From positions 1-21,240 of the IMG/VR virus record IMGVR_UViG_3300032053_011838: DNA of 21,240 nucleotides. One strand, written 5' to 3'. The DNA comes from a virus. Each line of letters begins with the position of its first letter. The stretch's first letter is position 1. The notes beneath the pieces are model-generated. The model was not told the origin of the DNA. It made no database searches and was given only the letters and a program-made list of their open reading frames with translations. This document shows, piece by piece, positions 7,262 to 14,392 of this stretch. The position numbers and the translations under genes were made by a program.

Positions 7262-7842
7262 TGCCTCAAATAGACTTTACAAGTAAGCCAAACTTTGTAC
7301 GTCCCGAACTCCTGCAACATGGGCAGATTCCGCGACCCTTGGCAGGGGTTGCTCCTCGAATCGTTCTGGGTCAAGATTGGTGGGATATAGAGCGTAAGAA
7401 GGCGTACGAGGCAAATAAGTATTGTTGTTGGGCTTGCGGTGAAGAGGCTGCTTTGGAAGCTCATGAGGCATACACAATCGATTATATGAAGCTTACTATG
7501 ACCTTTACTGAGGTAGTAGCTTTGTGCTCGAAGTGTCATGGCTTCATTCACATCGGTCGATCGAGAATAAAAATGACGGAGCGAGAGTTTAAGGCCTTGG
7601 TGTTGCGAGGAGTGCGTCTTTTGAAGAAGGCAAAGCTAAAAGCTAATTGGGGTTTGAGGGCCGTATTGTCTGATGCTCCTTGGGCACCTCCGTTAGCTTC
7701 CTACATAATGGCCACTCCCTTAATGCGTGTAAGTCCTCCTTGGAACGCATGGCGTTTGGTGATTGCAAGCGATAAGTATCCTCCGAAGTTCAAAAATATT
7801 GAGGAGGCTAGCAAATTCTATGAGGAGAAAGACAATGGATAA
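7261..7842 (+). CDS. HNH-type zinc protein, possible endonuclease
   Basis: The 193-residue product begins at an ATG that overlaps the primase stop. Its middle carries an HNH-like zinc arrangement: Cys56 and Cys59 in CWACG, His68-Glu69 in EAHEAY, then Cys89 and Cys92 in LCSKCHGFIH with His93 and His97. This matches the usual H-E then LC..CH...H pattern of HNH nucleases. The C-terminal 90 residues have no recognised domain and include a Trp and Pro rich stretch (ILSDAPWAPPL-like). It could be a free homing-type nuclease or a phage-replication nuclease. It overlaps queC by 8 bases, so it is translated within the same operon. Substrate unknown. Confidence 0.65.
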   Translation: MPQIDFTSKPNFVRPELLQHGQIPRPLAGVAPRIVLGQDWWDIERKKAYEANKYCCWACGEEAALEAHEAYTIDYMKLTMTFTEVVALCSKCHGFIHIGRSRIKMTEREFKALVLRGVRLLKKAKLKANWGLRAVLSDAPWAPPLASYIMATPLMRVSPPWNAWRLVIASDKYPPKFKNIEEASKFYEEKDNG

Positions 7843-8512
7843 TTTAGTACTACTTTCTGGTGGGATGGATTCCGCTACTGCATTGGGATTAGCAATGAAG
7901 GATTCTCCCAACACAATGGCGGTGTCCATTCGTTATGGTTCGGTCCATAGCGACTCCGAAGCGAAAGCGGCTTTGGCTGTGGCTAACTGGTACGGACTTG
8001 GATTGCATGAGGTTTGCTTACCGCATTCGATTTTTCGAGGTGGTCAATCCTCGTTACTGGGCGAAAGTGAGATCCCTACTGAGGAGTACCATGATCCTGA
8101 GAAAGAGACACCCTCATCAACGGTGGTTCCTTTTCGAAATGCCTTATTTATCTCCGTTGCAGTTGCAATGGCTGAAGCGCAGGGATGCGCTCGAGTATGG
8201 CTTGCAGTTCATGCAACAGATCATTTAGGTTTTGCCTATCCTGATTGCTCTCCCGAGTTCATCGGATCTATGTTGTCCGCTACTTACATTGGAACACATC
8301 GAAAAGTACGTCTCATAACTCCGTTCCTATGGATCTCTAAAGCTCAAATTGTTAGGTTGGGGATGGAGCTAAGAGTACCCTACCAACTTACATGGTCGTG
8401 CTATCGTGGTGGCGATAGTTCATGTGGAGAGTGTCCGACGTGTCTTGAGCGGAAAAAAGCCTTTGCGGAGGCGTGCTATTTTGATCCCATTCCATATCTG
8501 AAGGAAGGTTAA
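7835..8512 (+). CDS. queC: QueC, 7-cyano-7-deazaguanine (preQ0) synthase
   Basis: The 225-residue enzyme starts at the ATG at 7835 after AGGAG; the frame is open further upstream but without a matching site or family residues. The PP-loop LSGGMDSAT (7-15) binds ATP. VPFRN (98-102) is a conserved family segment. The C-terminal zinc site CYRGGDSSCGECPTC uses Cys189, 197, 200 and 203. QueC converts 7-carboxy-7-deazaguanine to preQ0 with ATP and ammonia. Its usual length is about 220-230, so it is complete. Together with queD, queE and folE downstream it gives the full GTP to preQ0 route. With dpdA nearby the product is probably meant for DNA rather than tRNA. Confidence 0.95.
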   Translation: MDNLVLLSGGMDSATALGLAMKDSPNTMAVSIRYGSVHSDSEAKAALAVANWYGLGLHEVCLPHSIFRGGQSSLLGESEIPTEEYHDPEKETPSSTVVPFRNALFISVAVAMAEAQGCARVWLAVHATDHLGFAYPDCSPEFIGSMLSATYIGTHRKVRLITPFLWISKAQIVRLGMELRVPYQLTWSCYRGGDSSCGECPTCLERKKAFAEACYFDPIPYLKEG

Positions 8513-8513
8513 C

Positions 8514-8945
8514 ATGTTCAAACATAAGATATCACGTAAGTACGCATTTTCAGCCGCGCACAGACTTGAAGGTCATCCTAAATGTGGGAGGTTGCATGGC
8601 CACAATTACGTCGTCGAGGTTTGGCTTGAAGGTCCCTTAAAGGAGGGGATGGTGGTTGATTATGGCTTAATGGATCACATTGTCAAACCCGTTATAGACG
8701 AGTTCGATCATCGATTTATTGTAAGTCATGAAAATCGAGACTCAAATTGCGTTTACACCTTAGAAGCTCTGCGCAACAAAGACGCTGTAGATCTTCCCGC
8801 TGAACGTTCTACTGCAGAGTGTTTGTCTAAGTACTTCTACGAATTGTTTGCGGTAGCGTTTTCCAAAAATCCTGACTTCGTACATACTGTTGTCGCTGTT
8901 AGCGTTATGGAGACTGAAAAAAGTGTTGCCATCTATACTCCCTAA
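8514..8945 (+). CDS. queD: QueD, 6-carboxytetrahydropterin synthase
   Basis: The 143-residue protein is of the 6-pyruvoyl-tetrahydropterin synthase family. The zinc ligands are His16 in FSAAH and His28 and His30 in RLHGH. Cys24 of CGRLHGH is the expected catalytic cysteine of QueD. DYG near residue 49, FDH near 65 and STAE near 99 complete the active site. It converts dihydroneopterin triphosphate from FolE into 6-carboxy-tetrahydropterin. GAAGG lies upstream of the ATG, one base after the queC stop. The CGRLHGH pattern and the neighbours favour QueD over a biopterin enzyme. Confidence 0.94.
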   Translation: MFKHKISRKYAFSAAHRLEGHPKCGRLHGHNYVVEVWLEGPLKEGMVVDYGLMDHIVKPVIDEFDHRFIVSHENRDSNCVYTLEALRNKDAVDLPAERSTAECLSKYFYELFAVAFSKNPDFVHTVVAVSVMETEKSVAIYTP

Positions 8946-9324
8946 GAAATGCACTAGGTGTGGTTCGGAAGGCCCCTTTCCTAGAGACTCTACTAAGAAG
9001 GATGGGCTTTCTGCTTGGTGTAGAGCATGTCATAAGGCTACTGCAAGCATTAAGGTGCAACGACGGGCGAATCTGAAACATCATTACAAGATAACGCCTG
9101 AAATATACACAACCCTACTGCGCATGCAAAAGAATAGGTGTGCCATTTGTGGGAGAGACCAAGAGGAGGTCGGTAAACGCTTTGGTGTGGATCACGACCA
9201 CAAAACAGGAAACATCCGCGGACTTTTGTGTACTAAGTGCAATTCTGGTTTGGGTAACTTTAACGATGATGTGAGTGTTATCCTGTTGGCGGCCTACTAT
9301 TTGAAAGGATGCAAAAATGAATGA
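8923..9324 (+). CDS. Endonuclease VII-type HNH nuclease
   Basis: The 133-residue protein ends with the clear endonuclease VII signature: CAICG (73-77), VDHDHKTG (89-96) with RGLLC (99-103), and CNSGLGNFNDD (106-116). An N-terminal zinc-finger-like pair CTRCG and CRACH precedes it. I chose the GTG at 8923 because GGAG lies about 10 bases upstream; a TTG at 8890 would extend it further into queD. The gene overlaps the end of queD by 23 bases. Family members resolve branched DNA, as T4 gp49 does, or act as stand-alone homing-type nucleases. Its position inside the deazaguanine operon fits either a packaging or resolution role or a selfish insertion. Confidence 0.85.
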   Translation: MLPSILPKKCTRCGSEGPFPRDSTKKDGLSAWCRACHKATASIKVQRRANLKHHYKITPEIYTTLLRMQKNRCAICGRDQEEVGKRFGVDHDHKTGNIRGLLCTKCNSGLGNFNDDVSVILLAAYYLKGCKNE

Positions 9325-9595
9325 AGGCGTAAAGGAAGTTGTAGAAGGGCGCAACAAGGAGTATGCAGATGCTTGGGCGCGCACAGGGGTGTTAATTGCT
9401 CCCATAGCTTCGGAGGTTAACAAGCTTCTGGTAGAGTATCCTCAGATGTATTTTTCGTGGATGATGATACTGAATAAGTTATTACGTGTCCTTGGATCCC
9501 CAACAAATCCTGATCATTGGTTGGATATAGAAGGATATGCTCTTTTGGTTCGTAAATATATTACAGAAGGAGATCCATATGTACCAAGTAAATGA
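9317..9595 (+). CDS. Small DUF6378-like helical protein
   Basis: The 92-residue product overlaps the preceding gene by 8 bases and the next by 17. It is probably all helical. The sequence KEYADAWARTG near the start and ILNKLLRVLG followed by NPDHWLDIEGYALL near the end recall small phage proteins of the DUF6378 type. In those proteins a K/R-rich helix followed by H-x-D-x-x-DxxGY is conserved. That resemblance is from memory only. The residues hint at a compact metal- or nucleotide-binding bundle, as in MazG-like folds, but no activity is shown. It is co-translated with queE. Confidence 0.6.
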   Translation: MNEGVKEVVEGRNKEYADAWARTGVLIAPIASEVNKLLVEYPQMYFSWMMILNKLLRVLGSPTNPDHWLDIEGYALLVRKYITEGDPYVPSK

Positions 9596-10217
9596 AATAT
9601 TTCACTCCGTACAGGGGGAAGGATTTCACGTTGGTAAACCGGCAACGTTCATTCGTCTTCAAGGATGTTCTGTCGGCTGTAGCTGGTGCGATACTCAAAC
9701 CACATGGAAAGCTGGTGGCGAGCAGATGAGCGCCGCAGAGATCTGTATAAACGTATTTCCGTATTGGCGAGCTTGCGATAGGCCCTTTATAGTAATTACC
9801 GGTGGAGAGCCTACGTTATACGACCTCGATGCCTTGTTGGATGGATTGCGAAAGGGACGCGATGATGGTAGTTGTTGGCCCTATATCCAGCTTGAAACCT
9901 CGGGACAGAACAACCTTAAAGGATCGCTGCTTCCTGATTGGGTTACGTGGTCGCCTAAGAAGAATTTGGAGTATTGTGCTCCCGAGACTCTTTTAGGATT
10001 GGTAGATGAAGTCAAGTTTGTTGTAGATGACGACCTAACTGAGTTGCAGGTTGTCGATATTGACGCTCTTTTTCGCAGAAAGTATCCGCATATCGTTTTG
10101 ATGCCCGAAGGCTGCCCTCCCACGCTAGAACACATGCGTAAAGCCTATGAATGGGTTCTACGCCACCCTGCGTGGCGTGTCATAGATCGTCTGCAGTACC
10201 GCTTAGGAGTGAAATGA
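9579..10217 (+). CDS. queE: QueE, 7-carboxy-7-deazaguanine synthase (radical SAM)
   Basis: The 212-residue enzyme starts at the ATG at 9579, preceded by AAGGAG at good spacing; earlier in-frame starts lie inside the upstream gene. FHSVQGEG (8-15) is the QueE N-terminal motif. CSVGCSWC (30-37) binds the radical-SAM 4Fe-4S cluster, with Cys30, Cys34 and Cys37. TGGEPTL (74-80) is the SAM-binding GGE motif. It rearranges 6-carboxy-tetrahydropterin to 7-carboxy-7-deazaguanine. Its length is normal for the family. The stop overlaps the folE start as ATGA. Confidence 0.95.
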   Translation: MYQVNEIFHSVQGEGFHVGKPATFIRLQGCSVGCSWCDTQTTWKAGGEQMSAAEICINVFPYWRACDRPFIVITGGEPTLYDLDALLDGLRKGRDDGSCWPYIQLETSGQNNLKGSLLPDWVTWSPKKNLEYCAPETLLGLVDEVKFVVDDDLTELQVVDIDALFRRKYPHIVLMPEGCPPTLEHMRKAYEWVLRHPAWRVIDRLQYRLGVK

Positions 10218-10789
10218 AAAAGACAATGCTTGCCAACGAGTATTTTGAAAAGCACGACGTTGTAAACCTCTCAAGCACTCTTGAGGCAATCTTCGGTACA
10301 GACTGTTGGGATGATGACATAGAGCTTACAGCGGCAAGGTGGCTTAAAGCAATGAAGGAGTTTTCCCCCAAAGGAGAAATGCCTTTCAAGATTACCACCT
10401 TTCCAGCAAAGGTTAACCAGTTAATCGTGGTTGCAGATATCGAGTTCTCCTCTTTGTGCGCCCATCATTTGTTTCCGTTTGTAGGAAAGTGCCACGTAGG
10501 TTACATTCCTAATAAACTTCAAATAGGTCTAAGTAAGATACCCAGAATCGTTCACCACTTTGCAACTGGACCTCAGACACAAGAAAGGCTAACCGAACAA
10601 ATTGCTTCCTTTCTCAAACATGAGTTGGAGGCTATGGGCGTAGGAGTTGTTCTAGAATCAACTCATACGTGCATGTCGGCACGAGGAGTGAGGGAGCACA
10701 ACGGAGTGATGCGAACCTCCGAAATGCGTGGTCTCTTTTTAACCGCTTCAGAAGCTCGCAAAGAGTTTCTTTCGCTTATTGGAAAGTAG
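10214..10789 (+). CDS. folE: FolE, GTP cyclohydrolase I
   Basis: The product has 191 residues from the ATG at 10214, with TTAGGAG upstream and an ATGA overlap with queE. The type I active site is intact: LCAHHLFPF with Cys82 and His85 as zinc ligands and Cys153 in HTCMSARG as the third. GLSKIPRIV and QTQERLT are also present. It opens GTP to dihydroneopterin triphosphate, the first step toward preQ0. Folate synthesis would use the same reaction, but the operon context with queD, queE, queC and dpdA points to 7-deazaguanine production. Confidence 0.95.
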   Translation: MKKTMLANEYFEKHDVVNLSSTLEAIFGTDCWDDDIELTAARWLKAMKEFSPKGEMPFKITTFPAKVNQLIVVADIEFSSLCAHHLFPFVGKCHVGYIPNKLQIGLSKIPRIVHHFATGPQTQERLTEQIASFLKHELEAMGVGVVLESTHTCMSARGVREHNGVMRTSEMRGLFLTASEARKEFLSLIGK

Positions 10790-10795
10790 GATAAC

Positions 10796-11527
10796 ATGAA
10801 GTTCGCTCTTATAACAGCTCCCAACGGATTTGAAATCCTAGATGTTCTGCATCTATCTTATCATTTGGTACTTGCCCAATACAAAGACGATTATGCCTAT
10901 CTCAGTCGCTACAAAGTAGCACATCGTTTAGGTGATTTTGTTATGGTAGATAATGGTGCGGCTGAGCTCGGACGTTCTATTCCCTTTGAACAGGTACTTG
11001 ACTTCGCAAACGCAATACGTGCTGACGAAGTAATATTACCAGATGTGCTAGATGATTCGGTCGCCACTGTAAAAAGCTCAATAGAAACGGCACACTTCTT
11101 ACCTCCTAAGAAGTGTGCGGTCGTTCCGCAAGGAAGTAACTGGGATGAGTGGACTTGGTGCCTCAAAGAGTTACTTTCTCTAGGATGTCGTACCATTTGC
11201 ATTGCAAAAAGGTACGAAAGACTTCCTGGAGGGCGTCCGCATGCATTAGGTATTTTGCGTAAAATGGATTTACTTGATAGATACGACATTCACTTATTAG
11301 GTTTTGATGGCGACCCCCTCAAGGAAATTAGAGAGGCTCTTGCTTGCTATCAAGGTATCCGCGGAGTAGACTCCGCAGTACCTCTTGCATGGGCTCAACA
11401 AGGAATGCAACTTGGAGAGGCTCACCGCAGTTATACGTGGGGAGGGCGTTTTGTAGGCGCCTTGGCTACATATAATGCACGTCAAATCCTGTCGGCGTGT
11501 AATACGGAGTTCATATGCACATCATAA
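10796..11527 (+). CDS. dpdA: DpdA, TGT-like DNA guanine-exchange enzyme
   Basis: The 243-residue protein has the TIM-barrel signature of the tRNA-guanine transglycosylase superfamily. VDNGAAEL (51-58), LPDVLDD (81-87), VPQG (110-113), LGFDGDP (168-174) and RGVDSAVP (189-196) are visible. Asp52 and Asp192 are the likely counterparts of the TGT base and nucleophile. The zinc site CxCxxC of true tRNA TGT enzymes is absent and the protein is shorter than tRNA TGTs, as in phage DpdA proteins. DpdA swaps a guanine in DNA for preQ0 or a derivative, and such bases have been shown to protect phage DNA from host restriction. It sits directly after folE in the pathway operon. Assigning DNA rather than tRNA as target is inference from context and missing zinc site. 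Confidence 0.88.
   Translation: MKFALITAPNGFEILDVLHLSYHLVLAQYKDDYAYLSRYKVAHRLGDFVMVDNGAAELGRSIPFEQVLDFANAIRADEVILPDVLDDSVATVKSSIETAHFLPPKKCAVVPQGSNWDEWTWCLKELLSLGCRTICIAKRYERLPGGRPHALGILRKMDLLDRYDIHLLGFDGDPLKEIREALACYQGIRGVDSAVPLAWAQQGMQLGEAHRSYTWGGRFVGALATYNARQILSACNTEFICTS
11090..11118 (+). repeat. Perfect 12-bp hairpin inside dpdA
   Basis: Bases 11090-11101 (GCACACTTCTTA) are exactly complementary to 11107-11118, separated by the loop CCTCC. It lies wholly within codons for AHFLPPKKCA. No T tract follows, so it is not a standard terminator. It may be a chance result of codon choice, an mRNA processing or pausing structure, or a site on the DNA. Confidence 0.7.
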
Positions 11528-11766
11528 TAAAGGATCCTGAAACAGGAGAAACTCTAGCAATACTTTGCATAGAACGGAGCATACACTCTTGTCAAATCAT
11601 ACATGCTGATATGGACCACATGACTGAGATTTTAGGAGTTGCTCTTGGAATGAAGGTAAACGAAGTACGTATTATAGTGCCTCAGCAAGTAGTAGCGGAG
11701 ATGATTGAATTGGGCTGGGAAGTCGCTACGGAGAGTGTTGCGATGGTGAAGAGAAATGGCAAATAG
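11515..11766 (+). CDS. Small unknown protein between dpdA and the polymerase
   Basis: The 83-residue product starts at an ATG with GGAG upstream and overlaps both neighbours, by 13 bases with dpdA and 11 with the polymerase. The sequence looks like a small alpha/beta fold: a strand pair at the start (IIIKDPETGETLAIL), a helix, then KVNEVRIIVPQQVVAEMIEL and a final strand. The last half is vaguely like the C-terminal part of an acetyltransferase fold, but there is no acetyl-CoA motif. No family is recognised. Its position suggests a helper for base modification or for the polymerase, without proof. Confidence 0.6.
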   Translation: MHIIIKDPETGETLAILCIERSIHSCQIIHADMDHMTEILGVALGMKVNEVRIIVPQQVVAEMIELGWEVATESVAMVKRNGK

Positions 11767-14080
11767 ACTTCCGTTCGCTCAATGCGAAGAGTGTCCTCTT
11801 CTTTGGGACAGCCTCCGTGCAGTAGAGGGTTATGGCCCCTTAGATGCCAAAGTAATTGTTGTTGGTGAAGCTCCAGGGGCTTCGGAAGAGGCACAAGGCA
11901 TTCCCTTCGTAGGTCAGAGTGGGCAATTGCTGGATGCTGCCTTTGCCCAAACAGAAGGCTCTTTGGTCTTCAAAACCAATGTTGTGGCTTGTCGGCCCCC
12001 AAACAATCGTGAGCCCACTGAGGTTGAAGTTAAGTGCTGCAAACCCCGCTTACTTCATGAGCTTGAGACATTAGCAGGGAACCGCGTTATGGCGCTAGGG
12101 CACACGGCCTGTGATTTCTTTTCGGTACCTTTTGGGGAGCGCGGAGCAGTGTTTTCCTGGAACGATAAGTTGGTAATGCCTAACTGGCATCCCGCCTACA
12201 TCCTTCGAGCACCTGATGACGCTTCGGAGTTCCTAGGGCTTGTAAAACGTATTGTAGAGGGCCCCTTCGAAGTTAACTATCTTAAGTGGCCAGAAGTTAG
12301 GTGGGTGACTACCGTAGACGACTTGCGTGTTGCGTTGGCTGAGTGTCCCGACGACGCGTGGGTGGCGTTTGACATCGAAACGGATCAGGTACAATGGTAC
12401 GATACTCCTACTAAGCCCCGCGACAGCATTTTGATGTTGCAAATTGCATGGTCGCCCGACTTCGCCCTGATTTTGTCCGACGAGATGTTATACGATGTTG
12501 AGGGCGTGCCAGAGGTGTTGCAAGCGTTCTTTGGTCGCGTAAAAACCGTTGGTCATAATGCGAAGTTCGACTGTGTGTTCCTAAAGTCCCATTTAGGGTT
12601 GTCGATCGTTCAGGATGCAGATACTATGTTGGCTCACTATACTCTTGATGAGAACAAGAAGCATGGCTTGAAGTGGGTAGTACGCAACGAATTTGGTATT
12701 CCTGATTATGAAGAAGCAACAATTACTCAGTATCTGTCATCAAGGAATGATCGTTACTCCAAAATACCCCCAGAAGAGCTTGCTAAGTATGGAGCTATGG
12801 ATGTAGTTGCGACGCTTAGACTTAGGGAGCTTTTGGAGAATCGTTTAAGAGCCGAGGGCATGTACGAGTGGCCTTATAAAAATGTTTTGATGGACGCTGC
12901 TAACTGCCTTGCCGAAGTAGAGCTTAGAGGGATGTTGGTTGACCGTATGCAGTTAGATAAGGCATCAGTGGATCTAGAAGAAATCTTGTTGCGTTTAACA
13001 GAGCGGATTCGTGGCTTGGCGAATGAGCCTGATTTGAACCCTCGATCCACCCAACAAATAGCAACTGTGTTGTACGAAAAACTACACCTTCCGTTGCAAC
13101 GGGGTAGGAACGTTCCTCCACGCTCAACAGGTAAGGAGGTGCTTGAAAAGTTACAAGGTAAGCACCCTGTTATTCCTGTGCTTGTTAGGTATAGACGTGT
13201 TCATAAAATGAAGAGCTCCTACGTTGAGAATTTGCGGGAGTATTTGGATTGTGAAGGAAGAGTGCATGCTAACTTCAAAATCCCGGGAACGGAGGTTAGT
13301 CGTTTAGCAGTTTCTGATCCTGCGTTGCAAACCGTACCTCGTCCTTCCGATTATTTCGGGGCCCTCATACGAAGCTCCTTCATAGCGCGCGATGGGTACG
13401 TTTTACTCGTATGCGACTATTCGCAAGCCGAAATTCGCATAATGGCTTGCGAGAGCGGTGAGCCGTTCCTAATCAAAGTTTACGAAGATGATCGCGACTT
13501 GCACTCTGAGGTAGCTCTTGCTATGTATGGGTCAAACTATACCAAGGAACAGCGTGTGCAGTGTAAGATGTTCAACTTCTCTTATCAATATGGAGGCACT
13601 GAGTACTCCTTCGCCCAAGGAGCTGGTTTGAATATTGAGGTTGCTAGGGCATTTGTAAAAGAGTACAACAAGCTAATGCCAGTAGGTCTTGCATGGAAAA
13701 AAGCCCAGCTTCAAATTGCCCGTTCGCAAGGATATGTTCAAACGAGGTTTGGCCGCCGAAGAAGGTTTCCCTTTATCACACAAGAGACTTTAGATGATGC
13801 GCGGAAGGCCTGCGTTCATATGGTGTGCGCGTCGTCTGCAAGCGACCTGACTCTGATATCGGGCAATCAATTGATTCGTATGGGAGTCCCCGTAGTGTTG
13901 GAAGTGCATGATAGCATTGTAGCAGAATGTAAAGAGGATTTCGCTGAGGAGGTAGGTCTTATGATGACTACTACTATGAAGAGCAATGCAGAGAAATACT
14001 TTCCCGAAGTTCCTTGGAAAGTTGACTTAGATGTTTCGACGAGGTGGGCCGAACCGCTTCCTTTGCCGGAGGAAATATGA
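11756..14080 (+). CDS. Fusion of family-4 uracil-DNA glycosylase and A-family DNA polymerase
   Basis: The 774-residue protein has three parts. Residues 1-170 form a family-4 uracil-DNA glycosylase: VGEAPGASEEAQGIPFVG (37-53), the HPAY motif (145-148), and Cys10, Cys13, Cys79 and Cys95 placed as for its 4Fe-4S cluster. Residues 185-360 form a 3'-5' proofreading exonuclease with Asp206 and Glu208, Asn268 and Asp272, and Tyr345 with Asp349. The polymerase follows with motif A CDYSQAEIR (553-561), the O-helix with Lys604 and Phe608, and VHDS (717-720). It lacks a 5' nuclease domain. It should be the replicative polymerase. The glycosylase would remove uracil at or ahead of synthesis, or detect it. 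I recall UDG-like domains on some phage polymerases, such as SPO1. All key residues seem intact. Confidence 0.93.
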   Translation: MANRLPFAQCEECPLLWDSLRAVEGYGPLDAKVIVVGEAPGASEEAQGIPFVGQSGQLLDAAFAQTEGSLVFKTNVVACRPPNNREPTEVEVKCCKPRLLHELETLAGNRVMALGHTACDFFSVPFGERGAVFSWNDKLVMPNWHPAYILRAPDDASEFLGLVKRIVEGPFEVNYLKWPEVRWVTTVDDLRVALAECPDDAWVAFDIETDQVQWYDTPTKPRDSILMLQIAWSPDFALILSDEMLYDVEGVPEVLQAFFGRVKTVGHNAKFDCVFLKSHLGLSIVQDADTMLAHYTLDENKKHGLKWVVRNEFGIPDYEEATITQYLSSRNDRYSKIPPEELAKYGAMDVVATLRLRELLENRLRAEGMYEWPYKNVLMDAANCLAEVELRGMLVDRMQLDKASVDLEEILLRLTERIRGLANEPDLNPRSTQQIATVLYEKLHLPLQRGRNVPPRSTGKEVLEKLQGKHPVIPVLVRYRRVHKMKSSYVENLREYLDCEGRVHANFKIPGTEVSRLAVSDPALQTVPRPSDYFGALIRSSFIARDGYVLLVCDYSQAEIRIMACESGEPFLIKVYEDDRDLHSEVALAMYGSNYTKEQRVQCKMFNFSYQYGGTEYSFAQGAGLNIEVARAFVKEYNKLMPVGLAWKKAQLQIARSQGYVQTRFGRRRRFPFITQETLDDARKACVHMVCASSASDLTLISGNQLIRMGVPVVLEVHDSIVAECKEDFAEEVGLMMTTTMKSNAEKYFPEVPWKVDLDVSTRWAEPLPLPEEI

Positions 14081-14388
14081 GCAAACCAGTTTCAGCCCCC
14101 TTGAAAAATGCCGATGATATAATATTGACTCGGTGCAGGGCCTACGTCTATCGTAAGCACTACCTTCAGTTGGTGGTGTTTTCGACTTGGTGGTCGGAGG
14201 TCGAGAGTGTGTCCTATAGTTTTGGAGGGCACATATATAAGCATGGTACAGGTTTTATATGGATCCTTGCAAAGCGAGACTCTATCCTTGCTTTAGTAAC
14301 ACACCTTAAACCCTTCTTTCCATCCTTTACGGGTTTTGAGTCGAAGGTTTTGGATATCTACCCCCTAGAAAAGTACCTCACTACGTAG
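14077..14388 (+). CDS. Unknown 103-residue protein at the end of the + operon
   Basis: The ATG at 14077 follows GGAGG and overlaps the polymerase stop as ATGA, so it belongs to the same operon. The product is aromatic and basic. Its second half (SFGGHIYKHGTGFIWILAK, then a helix ending LKPFF) recalls part of a LAGLIDADG-type fold, but no full LAGLIDADG motif is present. I therefore do not call it a homing nuclease. It is the last + gene, and its stop lies inside the palindrome where the two gene blocks meet. Confidence 0.6.
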   Translation: MSKPVSAPLKNADDIILTRCRAYVYRKHYLQLVVFSTWWSEVESVSYSFGGHIYKHGTGFIWILAKRDSILALVTHLKPFFPSFTGFESKVLDIYPLEKYLTT

Positions 14389-14392
14389 TGAG
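14377..14392. terminator. 16-nt perfect palindrome at the convergent junction
   Basis: CTCACTACGTAGTGAG is its own reverse complement. It contains the stop codons of both the + strand gene (TAG 14386-14388) and the - strand glycosyltransferase (14383-14381). As RNA it could fold to a 6-bp stem with a four-base loop on either strand. No T tract follows on either side, so intrinsic termination would be weak. A protein-binding site is an equal possibility. Confidence 0.45.

Noticed and set aside
10214-10789. FolE as a folate-pathway gene
   Set aside because: No other folate gene is near, and it overlaps queE and precedes dpdA, so preQ0 supply is the better reading.
10796-11527. DpdA as a normal tRNA-guanine transglycosylase
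   Set aside because: It lacks the CxCxxC zinc site and is shorter than tRNA TGTs. Phage context and local motifs fit DpdA better.
14077-14388. LAGLIDADG homing endonuclease
   Set aside because: Only a loose resemblance in the second half is seen; no LAGLIDADG helix is present.
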